Assembly: GCF_022809125.1 (NCBI RefSeq)
Contig: NZ_JALGBI010000001.1
Location: 1,798,001-1,862,000 of the forward strand
Direction of reading: 5' to 3'
DNA from: Variovorax terrae
GTDB taxonomy: Bacteria; Pseudomonadota; Gammaproteobacteria; Burkholderiales; Burkholderiaceae_C
DNA length: 64,000 bases
In this document: positions 18,316 through 26,525 of the stretch, in pieces
Layout of the letters: the number at the start of each line of letters is the position of its first letter
How positions within the stretch are numbered: the first letter of the stretch is position 1
Notes under the pieces: generated by a model
What the model was told of the DNA's origin: nothing
What the model saw: only the letters and a program-made list of their open reading frames with translations
Databases searched by the model: none
Program-made: the position numbers and the translations under genes

Positions 18316-19467
18316 ATGAAAAAATATTCACGCTTTCTATCCTGCCTTTTCAGCCTGGCCATGGGCCTCGCCGCGCCTGCCGCGCTCAGCGCCGAGGCCG
18401 GCGTGACCGACAAGGAGATCGTGCTCGGCCAGTCGCTGGGTCTGACGGGCCCGCTGGCCGAGCTGGCGCCGGACATCACGCATGCCGCCCAGGCGTATTT
18501 CGACGCGGTCAATGCCGGGGGCGGCGTCAACGGCCGCAGGATCCGGACCGTGGTCCTGGACGACGGCTACCAGCCGGCCAACACGCTCAAGACGGTGCGC
18601 CAGCTGGTGGAGGACGAGCAGGTCTTCGCGCTCTACAGCATGACCGGCACGGCCAACGTGGCGGGCGTGCTGCCCATGCTGGCCGGCGAGAAGCCGCCGG
18701 TGCCGGTGTTCGCGCCGTTCACGGGCGCGGACGTGGTGCGCTACCCGGCCATGAACAACGTGTTCCACATCCGGGCGAGCTACGCCGACGAGCTCGAGAA
18801 GCTGGTCCAGCACCTGACGACCATCGGCGTCCAGCGCATCGGCGTGCTCTGGATCAACAACGGCATGGGCCAGGACGGCATGGCCGGCATCGAGAAAGCC
18901 ATGCGCAAGCGGGCGATGAAGCCTTATGCCACGGCCTCGATCCAGCCCGACGGCTCCGACACCGAGAAGGCCGTTGCCGAGCTGCACGACAAGCGCCCCG
19001 AGGTCATCGTCATGATCACCACCGGCGTGCCCACGGTGAGCTTCATCAAGAGCTACAACAAGCTGCGCAAGGGCATGCGGTTCTACACACTGTCGGTGAT
19101 GGGTACCCAGGCCACGCTGCGGGCCCTGGGCCCTGACGGCGTCGGCGTGGTGGTCACCTCGGTCGTGCCGTTTCCCTGGAGCCAGAGCAGCGTGCTGGCC
19201 AGGGAATACCGCGCCAGCATGCAGAAGGCCGGCTATGACAACTTGTCGTTCCTCGGCTTCGAGAGCTACATCAATGCCAAGGTGCTCGTCGAAGGGCTTC
19301 GGCGCGCAGGCCGGGACCTGACGCGGGCGAAGTTCATCAGCGCCCTGGAGGGCATGAGACAACTCAACCTGGGCGGCTTCGAAGTCGGCTTCAGCAGGGA
19401 GTCGCACCAGGGTTCGCGCTTCGTCGAACTGACCATCATCGGACCGGGCGAGAAATTCGCCAAGTAA
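18316..19467 (+). CDS. ABC transporter substrate-binding protein (HAAT/branched-chain type)
   Basis: The 383-residue periplasmic binding protein has a signal peptide ending ALSAEA and the family opening VLGQSLGLTGPLAELA. Both lobes of the Peripla_BP_6 fold are complete (IRTVVLDDGYQPANTLKTVR, HLTTIGVQRIGVLWINNG). No permease or ATPase gene is beside it, so it is an orphan receptor that may feed the HAAT transporter 4 kb downstream or another system. I prefer ATG 18316 (GGAGACAACC in front) over the ATG four codons earlier. Its position behind the carboxylesterase suggests binding of a carboxylate or amide product; the ligand is unknown. Confidence 0.88.
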   Translation: MKKYSRFLSCLFSLAMGLAAPAALSAEAGVTDKEIVLGQSLGLTGPLAELAPDITHAAQAYFDAVNAGGGVNGRRIRTVVLDDGYQPANTLKTVRQLVEDEQVFALYSMTGTANVAGVLPMLAGEKPPVPVFAPFTGADVVRYPAMNNVFHIRASYADELEKLVQHLTTIGVQRIGVLWINNGMGQDGMAGIEKAMRKRAMKPYATASIQPDGSDTEKAVAELHDKRPEVIVMITTGVPTVSFIKSYNKLRKGMRFYTLSVMGTQATLRALGPDGVGVVVTSVVPFPWSQSSVLAREYRASMQKAGYDNLSFLGFESYINAKVLVEGLRRAGRDLTRAKFISALEGMRQLNLGGFEVGFSRESHQGSRFVELTIIGPGEKFAK

Positions 19468-19574
19468 GCCCGCGCCCTCGGTGCGCAAGCCCTAGGTGTA
19501 ATCGCGGCTTTTCACGCCCCTTTCCAGCCACTACGATCAAAGGATCTGAAACCAATGCTTCCCAAGGAGTACCC

Positions 19575-21218
19575 ATGCTGGGTTTGATGCAAAGCCAACC
19601 GCTGCTGATTTCATCGTTGCTCGAATTTGCCGAGCGGCATCATGGCGACGGTGAAATCGTCTCGCGCCGCGTCGAAGGCGATATCCATCGGTATACCTAC
19701 AAGGATGTGGCCGCGCGCGCGCGCCGGGTCGCCAACGCGCTCGATGACCTGAAGCTCGCATTCAGCGACCGCGTGGCGACGCTGGCCTGGAACGGCTACC
19801 GCCATCTGGAGTTGTATTTCGGCGTCAGCGGCTCGGGCCGCGTGCTGCACACCATCAACCCGCGCCTGCACCCTGAGCAGATCGCCTGGATCGCCAACCA
19901 CGCCGAAGACCAGGTGCTGTGCTTCGACATGACCTTCCTGTCGCTCATTCAGGCCGTGCATGCCAAGTGCGCCACGGTCAAGCACTGGATTGCGCTGTGC
20001 GATGCCGACAAGCTGCCGGCCGACAGCGGCATCCCCAATCTGACGAGCTATGAAGCCTGGATCGGCGCCCAGTCCAGCGACTATGCCTGGCCCGAGTTCG
20101 ACGAGAACTCGGCCTCCAGCATGTGCTACACCAGCGGCACCACGGGCAACCCGAAGGCTGCTTTGTACAGCCACCGCTCCACCACGCTGCACGCCTATGC
20201 CGCCGCGCTGCCCGACGTGATGTGCCTGAGCGCGCGCGATTCGGTGCTGCCCGTGGTGCCCATGTTCCACGTCAACGCCTGGGGCCTGCCTTATTCGGCG
20301 GCGCTGACCGGCTGCAAGCTGGTGTTTCCCGGCCCGGCGCTGGACGGCAAGTCGGTGTACGACCTGATCGAAGCCGAGCAGGTGACCTTCGCTGCCGGCG
20401 TGCCCACCGTCTGGCAGATGCTGCTGACCCACATGAAGCCGGCCGGCCTGAAATTCTCCAGGCTCAATCGCACCGTGATCGGCGGCTCGGCCTGTCCGCC
20501 CGCCATGATTACCGCTTTCCAGGAAGACTATGGCGTGGAAGTGCTGCATGCCTGGGGCATGACCGAGATGAGCCCGCTGGGCACCTTGTGCACGCTGAAG
20601 AACAAGCACCTGGCGCTGCCCAAGGACGAGCAGATGAAAATCCGCCTGAAGCAGGGCCGTGCGATCTATGGCGTGGACATGAAGATCGTGGGCGAGGATG
20701 GCCAGGAGCTGCCGCGCGACGGCAAGACCTACGGCGACCTGCTGGTCAGGGGCCCCTGGATCGTGCGCGAATACTTCAAGGGCGAGGGCGGTGACCCGCT
20801 CGTCAAGGATGCCAACGGCCACGGCTGGTTCCCCACGGGCGACGTGGCCACCATCGATGCCGACGGCTACATGCAGATCACCGACCGCAGCAAGGACGTG
20901 ATCAAGTCCGGCGGCGAATGGATCAGCTCGATCGACATCGAGAACATTGCCGTGGCCCACCCGGCCGTGGCGATGGCCGCATGCATCGGCGTGAAGCATC
21001 CCAAGTGGGACGAGCGGCCCATCATCGCCGTGGTCAAGCGGCCAGGGGCCGAGGTGACACGCGAGGAACTTCTCAAGTTCTACGAAGGCAAGACCGCCAA
21101 ATGGCAGATCCCCGACGACGTGGTTTTCGTCGATGCCATTCCCCTGGGCGCCACCGGCAAGATCCTCAAGACCCGGCTGCGCGAACAACTTAAGGACTAC
21201 AAACTGCCGCAGCTGTAG
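19575..21218 (+). CDS. AMP-forming acyl-CoA synthetase (medium/long-chain, DmdB-like)
   Basis: It activates a carboxylic acid to its CoA thioester with ATP. The 547-residue ANL enzyme has the P-loop-like [16 protein letters not shown] (residues 185-200), [14 protein letters not shown], the hinge region [19 protein letters not shown] followed by [15 protein letters not shown], and the C-terminal catalytic lysine context [13 protein letters not shown]. It resembles the 3-methylthiopropionyl-CoA ligase and medium-chain ligase group. AAGGAGTACCC precedes the start. It heads the acyl-CoA block and lies 135 bp before the ABC importer genes. Together they suggest that imported acids are activated and sent to the beta-oxidation enzymes downstream. 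Confidence 0.92.
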   Translation: MLGLMQSQPLLISSLLEFAERHHGDGEIVSRRVEGDIHRYTYKDVAARARRVANALDDLKLAFSDRVATLAWNGYRHLELYFGVSGSGRVLHTINPRLHPEQIAWIANHAEDQVLCFDMTFLSLIQAVHAKCATVKHWIALCDADKLPADSGIPNLTSYEAWIGAQSSDYAWPEFDENSASSMCYTSGTTGNPKAALYSHRSTTLHAYAAALPDVMCLSARDSVLPVVPMFHVNAWGLPYSAALTGCKLVFPGPALDGKSVYDLIEAEQVTFAAGVPTVWQMLLTHMKPAGLKFSRLNRTVIGGSACPPAMITAFQEDYGVEVLHAWGMTEMSPLGTLCTLKNKHLALPKDEQMKIRLKQGRAIYGVDMKIVGEDGQELPRDGKTYGDLLVRGPWIVREYFKGEGGDPLVKDANGHGWFPTGDVATIDADGYMQITDRSKDVIKSGGEWISSIDIENIAVAHPAVAMAACIGVKHPKWDERPIIAVVKRPGAEVTREELLKFYEGKTAKWQIPDDVVFVDAIPLGATGKILKTRLREQLKDYKLPQL

Positions 21219-21241
21219 GCATTGCCTGACGCACGTGAGTT

Positions 21242-21287
21242 TTGCCCTACCGCTAACAGTCGCACAGGCGATAGTTGGTAGGGGCAA
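21242..21287. repeat. Long-loop inverted repeat between acyl-CoA ligase and ABC receptor genes
   Basis: TTGCCCTACC (21242-21251) pairs with GGTAGGGGCAA (21277-21287), with one bulged base and a 25-base loop. It may be a weak terminator for the ligase gene or a regulatory site for the ABC operon; no T-run follows. Confidence 0.4.
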
Positions 21288-21353
21288 TCCCTGACGTTGC
21301 ACTGCACAAAAACTTGTACGCTGCGCCTGTTCAGAACCCCCTGGAGACAACCC

Positions 21354-22583
21354 ATGAAATTCACTCTCAAACTCGCCGCCACCTGTGCCCTCATGGCATG
21401 CACGGGCATGGCATTTGCCCAGAAGGGCGAGACCGTCAAGATCGGCTGGCTCGACCCGCTGTCGGGCCTGATGGCCGCTGTCGGCACCAACCAGCTCAAG
21501 AGCTTCCAGTTCCTGGCCGAAGAGTTCAACAAGAAGAACGCGGCGGGCGTGAAGTACGAAATCATCGGCATCGACAACAAGCTGTCACCCCAGGAAACCA
21601 CCACGGCGCTTCGTTCGGCCATGGACCAGGGCGCGCGCTACATCGTGCAGGGCAACGGCTCCGGCGCGGCGCAGGCCATCATCGACGCGATCGACAAGAA
21701 CAACTCGCGCAACCCCGGCAAGGAGGTCATGTACATGAACTACGCCGCGGTGGACCCTGACTTCACCAACAGCAAGTGCAACTACTGGCACTTCCGCTTC
21801 GACGCCGACACCTCGATGAAGATGGAAGCCCTCACGACCTTCATGAAGGATGAGAAGGACATCAAGAAGGTCTACCTGATCGGCCAGAACTACTCGCACG
21901 GCATGCAGGTCGCCAAGTACGCGAAGGCCAATCTTGCCGCCAAGCGTCCCGACATCCAGATCGTCGGCGAAGACCTGCATCCGCTGGCCCAGGTGCGCGA
22001 CTTCGCGCCCTACATTGCCAAGATCAAGGCCTCGGGTGCCGACAGCGTGATCACCGGCAACTGGGGTTCCGACCTCACGCTGCTGATCAAGGCCGCCAAC
22101 GACGCGGGCCTCAACGTCAAGTTCTACACCTACTACGGCACGGTCAGCGGTACGCCGACCGCCATGGGCGCCGCCTCTGCCGGCCGCGTGTACCAGGTCG
22201 GCTACGGCCACTACAACATGGGCGGCGAGATCGAGCGCCTGGGCAAGGCTTTCAAGGCCAAGTTCAACGAAGACCTCTACACGCAGGACATCTACACCGT
22301 GTTCGCGATGCTCAGCGAAGCGATGGCGCGCGCCAAGTCCACCGACCCGGTCAAGGTCGCGGCGGTCATGGAAGGCATGAAGATGAAGAGCTACAACGGT
22401 GAAGTCGAGATGCGCAAGACCGACCACCAGCTGCAGCAGGGCCTGTACATCGCACGCTGGGAGAAGGCCGGCGGCAAGAATCCGCTGGATGCCGAAAGCA
22501 CCGGCTACACCTTCGTGCCCGTCAAGTACTATGAGCCCTACGTGGCCAGCACGCCGACGTCCTGCCAGATGAAGCGTCCCTGA
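21354..22583 (+). CDS. HAAT-type ABC transporter substrate-binding protein
   Basis: The 409-residue periplasmic receptor has a signal peptide ending GMAFAQ. It opens VKIGWLDPLSGLMAAVGTNQ, then LSPQETTTALRSAMDQGARY and YLIGQNYSHGMQVAKYAKAN. It belongs to the branched-chain amino acid/amide/urea receptor family. Four genes for two permeases and two ATPases follow directly, so this is the cognate receptor. I chose ATG 21354 because GGAGACAACCC precedes it and the signal peptide starts there; the longer frame begins 19 codons upstream. Two hairpins after the stop probably lower permease expression relative to the receptor. The ligand is not evident; context suggests an amide, amino acid or acyl conjugate. 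Confidence 0.92.
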   Translation: MKFTLKLAATCALMACTGMAFAQKGETVKIGWLDPLSGLMAAVGTNQLKSFQFLAEEFNKKNAAGVKYEIIGIDNKLSPQETTTALRSAMDQGARYIVQGNGSGAAQAIIDAIDKNNSRNPGKEVMYMNYAAVDPDFTNSKCNYWHFRFDADTSMKMEALTTFMKDEKDIKKVYLIGQNYSHGMQVAKYAKANLAAKRPDIQIVGEDLHPLAQVRDFAPYIAKIKASGADSVITGNWGSDLTLLIKAANDAGLNVKFYTYYGTVSGTPTAMGAASAGRVYQVGYGHYNMGGEIERLGKAFKAKFNEDLYTQDIYTVFAMLSEAMARAKSTDPVKVAAVMEGMKMKSYNGEVEMRKTDHQLQQGLYIARWEKAGGKNPLDAESTGYTFVPVKYYEPYVASTPTSCQMKRP

Positions 22584-22594
22584 TCCGACGATTT

Positions 22595-22617
22595 CCGCGG
22601 GCCAGTCCGGCCCGCGG
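22595..22617. repeat. First of two intercistronic hairpins
   Basis: CCGCGGGCC pairs with GGCCCGCGG around a five-base loop. It begins 11 bp after the receptor stop and probably protects the receptor mRNA end or slows read-through. Confidence 0.65.
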
Positions 22618-22622
22618 GCGCC

Positions 22623-22650
22623 AGGCCCGACCGAACTCGGGCCTTTCTTT
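22623..22650 (+). terminator. Intercistronic terminator or attenuator before livH
   Basis: AGGCCCGA and TCGGGCCT form an 8-bp stem with a 6-base loop, followed by TTCTTTT. It lies between the receptor and permease genes of one transporter, so partial termination would give more receptor than membrane components. Confidence 0.75.
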
Positions 22651-22670
22651 TGCCTGGAGCCCAGTCCCTC

Positions 22671-23624
22671 ATGAATCCGGAGTTTTTTGCGATCTCGATG
22701 CTCAACGGCGTGAGCTACGGCCTGCTGCTGTTCATGCTGAGTTCGGGCCTCACACTCATCTTCAGCATGATGGGGGTGCTCAATTTCGCGCACACGAGCT
22801 TCTACATGCTGGGCGCCTATTTCGCCTACACGCTGTCGGGCAGCATCGGCTTCTGGCCGGCACTGGTCATTGCACCGCTGCTGGTTGGCGCGCTGGGCGC
22901 CCTGTTCGAGCGCTACAGCCTGCGGCGCGTGCACAAGTTCGGCCATGTGCCCGAGCTGCTGGTCACGTTCGGGCTGTCCTACCTGATCCTCGAGCTGGTG
23001 CAATTGGTCTGGGGCCGCTCGACCGTGCCGTATCAGCTGCCTTCCCAGTTGCAGGGGCCGCTGTTCACGCTGTATGGCACCCAGTTCCCCAAATCGCGCT
23101 CGTTCATCATGCTCGTCGCGATGCTGATGCTGCTGTCGGTCTGGCTGCTGCTCACGCGCACGCGCATCGGCCTGGTGATCCAGGCGGCGCTCAAGAACCC
23201 CGAGATGGTCGAGGCCCTGGGCCACAACGTGCCGCGCGTCTTCATGCTCGTGTTCGGCGGCGGCTGCGCGCTGGCGGGCCTGGCCGGCGTGATCGGCGGC
23301 AACACCTACGTGACCGAACCGGCCATGGCCAGTTCGGTCGGCTCCATCATCTTCGTGGTGGTGGTGGTCGGCGGCATGGGTTCGCTGGCCGGCGCCTTCC
23401 TCGCCTCGCTGCTGATCGGGGTGGTCCAGACCTTCGCCATCGCCATCGACTACTCCTTCGTCAACCTGTTCGCGTCATTCGGCGTCAGCGTCAACGACCA
23501 GAGCTTCGGCTGGCCGGTCTGGCGCCTGTCGGTCTCGCAGGTGGCGCCCATCCTTCCGTACCTGTTCCTGGTGCTGATCCTCATTTTCCGGCCCAAGGGC
23601 CTGCTCGGCACGCGGGAAGACTGA
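22671..23624 (+). CDS. livH: HAAT ABC transporter permease (LivH type)
   Basis: The 317-residue inner-membrane permease has eight or more hydrophobic segments. It shows the family features LNGVSYGLLLFMLSSGLTLI, NFAHTSFYMLGAYFAY and the EAA-like loop near NPEMVEALGHNVPRVF. VVVGGMGSLAGAFLASLLIG and FRPKGLLG at the C-terminus are typical. The ATG at 22671, preceded by GGAGCCC, is a better start than the TTG seven codons earlier. It is the first permease after the attenuator-like hairpins and is followed by livM after 4 bp. It forms the transmembrane channel with LivM. Confidence 0.93.
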   Translation: MNPEFFAISMLNGVSYGLLLFMLSSGLTLIFSMMGVLNFAHTSFYMLGAYFAYTLSGSIGFWPALVIAPLLVGALGALFERYSLRRVHKFGHVPELLVTFGLSYLILELVQLVWGRSTVPYQLPSQLQGPLFTLYGTQFPKSRSFIMLVAMLMLLSVWLLLTRTRIGLVIQAALKNPEMVEALGHNVPRVFMLVFGGGCALAGLAGVIGGNTYVTEPAMASSVGSIIFVVVVVGGMGSLAGAFLASLLIGVVQTFAIAIDYSFVNLFASFGVSVNDQSFGWPVWRLSVSQVAPILPYLFLVLILIFRPKGLLGTRED

Positions 23625-23628
23625 CACC

Positions 23629-24936
23629 ATGAGCACCTCCACTCCGGCGTACTACCGCTTCAAGCCGCTCAACATCGGCCGCGCCATCATCTGGACCGCG
23701 TTCGCGCTGGCGCTGATCCTGGCGCCCCATGTCTTTCGCAGCAGCCTGGCGCTGACCATGCTGTCGCAGATCGGCTATGTCATCATCATCTGCCTGTCCT
23801 ACAACATGCTGCTCGGGCAGGGCGGCATGCTGAGCTTCGGCCACGCGGTGTACACGGGCCTGGGCTCGTTCATCGCCATCCATGCCATCAACCTGGCGTC
23901 CGCCGGCCGAGTGCCGATCCCTCTGTCGCTGATTCCCATCTGCGGCGGCCTGGCCGGCATGTTCTTCGCGGCGCTGCTGGGCTTCGTGACCACCAAGAAG
24001 TCGGGCACCACCTTTGCCATGATCACCCTGGGCATCGGTGAACTGGTGGCCTCCATGGCCTTCATGTTCCCCGAGTTCTTTGGCGGGGAGGGCGGCGTCA
24101 GCGGCAACCGCGTGTACGGGCAGTCCTTCCTGGGCATCACCTTCGGGCCGCAGATGCAGGTGTACTACCTGTGCGCCGCGTACTGCTTCATCTGCACCGC
24201 GCTGATGTTTGCCTTCACCGGCACGCCGCTCGGGCGCATCCTGAACGCGGTGCGCGACAACCCCGAGCGCGTGGAGTTCATCGGCTACAACACCCAGCGC
24301 GTGCGCTACTTCGCCTTCATCATCGCGGGTTTCTTCGCGGGCATCGGGGGCGGGCTGGCGGCCATCAACTTCGAGATCGTCACCGCCATCGACAGCGTCA
24401 GCCCGATCCGCTCGGGCGGCTACCTGCTGTTCACCTTCCTGGGCGGCGCCACCTTCTTTTTCGGCCCCATCATCGGCGCCGTGCTGCTGGTGCTGGCCTC
24501 GGTGCTGCTGTCGGAGATGAGCAAGGCCTGGCTGCTCTACCTGGGCCTGGTGTTCCTGTTCATGGTGATGTACGCGCCCGGCGGCGTCGCCAGCCTGATC
24601 ATGATGAACCTGCGCGTGGCGCGTTTCGGCCGGTGGCGCCCGCTGTGGCCGTCCTACCTCGGCCTGCTGGCAACCGGCCTGATTGCGCTGGCCGGCGCGG
24701 CCATGCTGATCGAGATGGCCTATCACCGGCAGCTCAATGCCGCGCTTGGCCCCAACGTGCCCCTGGCGGGCCTGATGCTCGACACGCAGAACCCGTTGAC
24801 CTGGGCCGCCGCCGTGGCGCTGCTGGCCGTGGGCCTGGGCCTGCTCGAAATCGTGCGCCGGCGTTTCGCCACGCGCTGGGGCCAGATACAGGAAGACATC
24901 GAGCGCGACATCAAGCGCAAGGAGCTGGCGGCATGA
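23629..24936 (+). CDS. livM: HAAT ABC transporter permease (LivM type)
   Basis: The second permease has 435 residues, about 10 hydrophobic segments and the LivM signatures LSYNMLLGQGGMLSFGHAVY and ITLGIGELVASMAFMFPEFFGGEGG. The loop VRDNPERVEFIGYNTQRVRY contacts the ATPases. It is longer than the usual ~330 because of a C-terminal extension of about 90 residues with one or two extra membrane helices (LGLLATGLIALAGAAMLIEM, ALLAVGLGLLEIV) and a charged tail. Its stop overlaps livG by ATGA. The extension also occurs in other Burkholderiales transporters as far as I recall. Confidence 0.93.
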   Translation: MSTSTPAYYRFKPLNIGRAIIWTAFALALILAPHVFRSSLALTMLSQIGYVIIICLSYNMLLGQGGMLSFGHAVYTGLGSFIAIHAINLASAGRVPIPLSLIPICGGLAGMFFAALLGFVTTKKSGTTFAMITLGIGELVASMAFMFPEFFGGEGGVSGNRVYGQSFLGITFGPQMQVYYLCAAYCFICTALMFAFTGTPLGRILNAVRDNPERVEFIGYNTQRVRYFAFIIAGFFAGIGGGLAAINFEIVTAIDSVSPIRSGGYLLFTFLGGATFFFGPIIGAVLLVLASVLLSEMSKAWLLYLGLVFLFMVMYAPGGVASLIMMNLRVARFGRWRPLWPSYLGLLATGLIALAGAAMLIEMAYHRQLNAALGPNVPLAGLMLDTQNPLTWAAAVALLAVGLGLLEIVRRRFATRWGQIQEDIERDIKRKELAA

Positions 24937-25712
24937 GCGGCACCCCCAACGCGCTGGAGCTACGCGACCTGCGCAAGAGTTTCGGCAAGACGGAAATCAT
25001 CCGCGGCGTCAACCTCAAGGTGGCGCCCGGCGAGCGCGTGGCCATTATCGGCCCCAACGGCGCGGGCAAATCCACACTGTTCAACCTGATCAGCGGACGC
25101 TTCGCCCCCACCAGCGGCGAGGTCGTCCTGCACGGGAATCGCATCGACGGCAAGGCGCCCTACGAGATCAACCGGGCCGGGTTGTCGCGCAGCTTCCAGA
25201 TCACCAACATCTTCCCCAAGCTCAGCGTGTTCGAGAATCTGCGCTGCGGCGTGCTGTGGAGCCTGGGCTACCGCTACACCTTCCTGCGCTTCCTGTCGGG
25301 CCTGGATGACGCCAATGAGCGCGCCGAAACCCTGCTGAAGATGATCAAGCTCGAAAAGAAGCGCGACGTGCTGGCCACCAACCTGACCTACGCGGAACAG
25401 CGGGCGCTGGAAATCGGCATCACCATCGCGGGCGGCGCCAGCGTGATCCTGCTCGACGAGCCCACGGCCGGCATGAGCCGCAGCGAAACCAGCCGCTTCA
25501 TCAGCCTCATCAAGGAGGTGACGCAAGGCAAGACCCTGCTCACGGTGGAGCATGACATGGGCGTGGTGTTCGGCCTGGCCGACAAGATCGCCGTGGTGGT
25601 CTATGGCGAGGTGATCGCCTTCGACACGCCGGAGGCCGTGCGCGCCAACCAGCGCGTGCAGGAAGCGTATTTGGGTTCGCACGTGGCGGACGCGCAGGCG
25701 CAGGGACACTGA
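24933..25712 (+). CDS. livG: HAAT ABC transporter ATP-binding protein (LivG type)
   Basis: The 259-residue cytoplasmic ATPase has a normal Walker A (GPNGAGKST, 40-48) and Walker B (VILLDEPTAGMS). The signature loop, however, reads LTYAEQRALEI (Leu151-Gln156), with Ala154 where the family usually has Gly, as in L(S/P)YGxQR. The H-loop is TVEHDMGVVFGLADKI. It starts inside the livM stop (ATGA). In the LivF-LivG dimer its signature faces the LivF nucleotide site, which is also altered (see findings). The transporter is otherwise complete, so I expect it to work. Confidence 0.93.
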   Translation: MSGTPNALELRDLRKSFGKTEIIRGVNLKVAPGERVAIIGPNGAGKSTLFNLISGRFAPTSGEVVLHGNRIDGKAPYEINRAGLSRSFQITNIFPKLSVFENLRCGVLWSLGYRYTFLRFLSGLDDANERAETLLKMIKLEKKRDVLATNLTYAEQRALEIGITIAGGASVILLDEPTAGMSRSETSRFISLIKEVTQGKTLLTVEHDMGVVFGLADKIAVVVYGEVIAFDTPEAVRANQRVQEAYLGSHVADAQAQGH

Positions 25713-25714
25713 AC

Positions 25715-26410
25715 ATGCTGGAAATCGACAACCTTCACGCCTACTACGGCAAGAGCCACGTGCTGCACGGCGTGCAATTCGGCGTGGGCGCAGGCGAGAT
25801 CGTCGCGCTGCTGGGCCGCAACGGTTCGGGCCGCTCGACCACCGCCAAGGCCATCATGGGCATGGTGCAGTGCACGGGCCAGGTGCAGTGGAAGGGCCAG
25901 CCGCTCGTGGGCCGCAAGCCCTACGAGATTGCCCACCTGGGCCTGGGCTACGTCCCGGAAAACCGCGACATCTTCTCGCAGCTGACCGTCCACCAGAACC
26001 TGCTGCTGGGCCAGAAGGGCTCGGGCAAGGGCAGCCGCTGGTCCTTCGACGACATGTATGGCATGTTTCCCCGCCTCAAGGAGCGCCAGCATGTCGAGGC
26101 CGGCGTGCTGTCCGGCGGCGAGCAGCAGATGCTCACGCTGTGCCGCACCCTGATGGGCGACCCCGATCTCATCATCATCGACGAACCCACCGAAGGCCTG
26201 GCGCCGAAGATCGTCGAGCTGGTCGCCGGCTACCTCAAGACCCTCAAGGAACGCGGCATCTCGGTGCTGCTGATCGAGCAGAAGCTCACCATCGCGATGC
26301 AGATCTCCGACCGCGCGCTGGTCATGGGGCATGGCAGCATCGTGTTCCAGGGCACGCCCGCCACCCTGCGCGCCGACGCCTACGTCCGCAAGGAGTGGCT
26401 CGAAGTGTAA
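25715..26410 (+). CDS. livF: HAAT ABC transporter ATP-binding protein (LivF type) with Arg in Walker A
   Basis: The 231-residue ATPase starts MLEIDNLHAYYGKSHVLHGV. Its Walker A is GRNGSGRST (34-42): Arg40 replaces the lysine that normally contacts the nucleotide phosphates. The signature LSGGEQQ (132-138), Walker B LIIIDEPTEGLAP and H-loop LIEQKLTIAM are canonical. It ends the five-gene transporter set, and fadJ-like starts 115 bp later behind its own promoter. The Lys-to-Arg change is encoded by CGC and is not an isolated reading ambiguity in the given sequence. I think close relatives in Burkholderiales share it, but cannot verify that here. Confidence 0.93.
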   Translation: MLEIDNLHAYYGKSHVLHGVQFGVGAGEIVALLGRNGSGRSTTAKAIMGMVQCTGQVQWKGQPLVGRKPYEIAHLGLGYVPENRDIFSQLTVHQNLLLGQKGSGKGSRWSFDDMYGMFPRLKERQHVEAGVLSGGEQQMLTLCRTLMGDPDLIIIDEPTEGLAPKIVELVAGYLKTLKERGISVLLIEQKLTIAMQISDRALVMGHGSIVFQGTPATLRADAYVRKEWLEV

Positions 26411-26450
26411 AAACCGTGAGAGGGATTGTCCCAATCGAGACAACCCCTCA

Positions 26451-26499
26451 TTGCGGTGCAACATAAACCTTCTACAATCAAAAATAGAACGACCGTTCT
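26451..26499 (+). promoter_or_regulatory. Promoter with overlapping TetR-like palindrome upstream of the hydratase/dehydrogenase gene
   Basis: TTGCGG (26451-26456) and TACAAT (26473-26478) are separated by 16 bp, a good sigma-70 pattern. A palindrome AGAACG-AC-CGTTCT follows at 26486-26499 and would cover the start of transcription. Such short palindromes are typical of TetR-family repressors, which often control fatty-acid oxidation genes. The regulator gene is not in this window. Confidence 0.65.
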
Positions 26500-26525
26500 T
26501 TTTCCATTCACTGAGGAACACCAGC

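Noticed and set aside
21585..23225. 546-codon open frame opposite the ABC receptor and livH genes
   Set aside because: It spans two well-supported genes and their hairpins in antisense and has low-complexity composition.
26331..26525. Upstream extension of the hydratase/dehydrogenase frame by 65 codons
   Set aside because: It overlaps the end of livF and the promoter and operator; ATG 26526 has a ribosome site and gives the family N-terminus.
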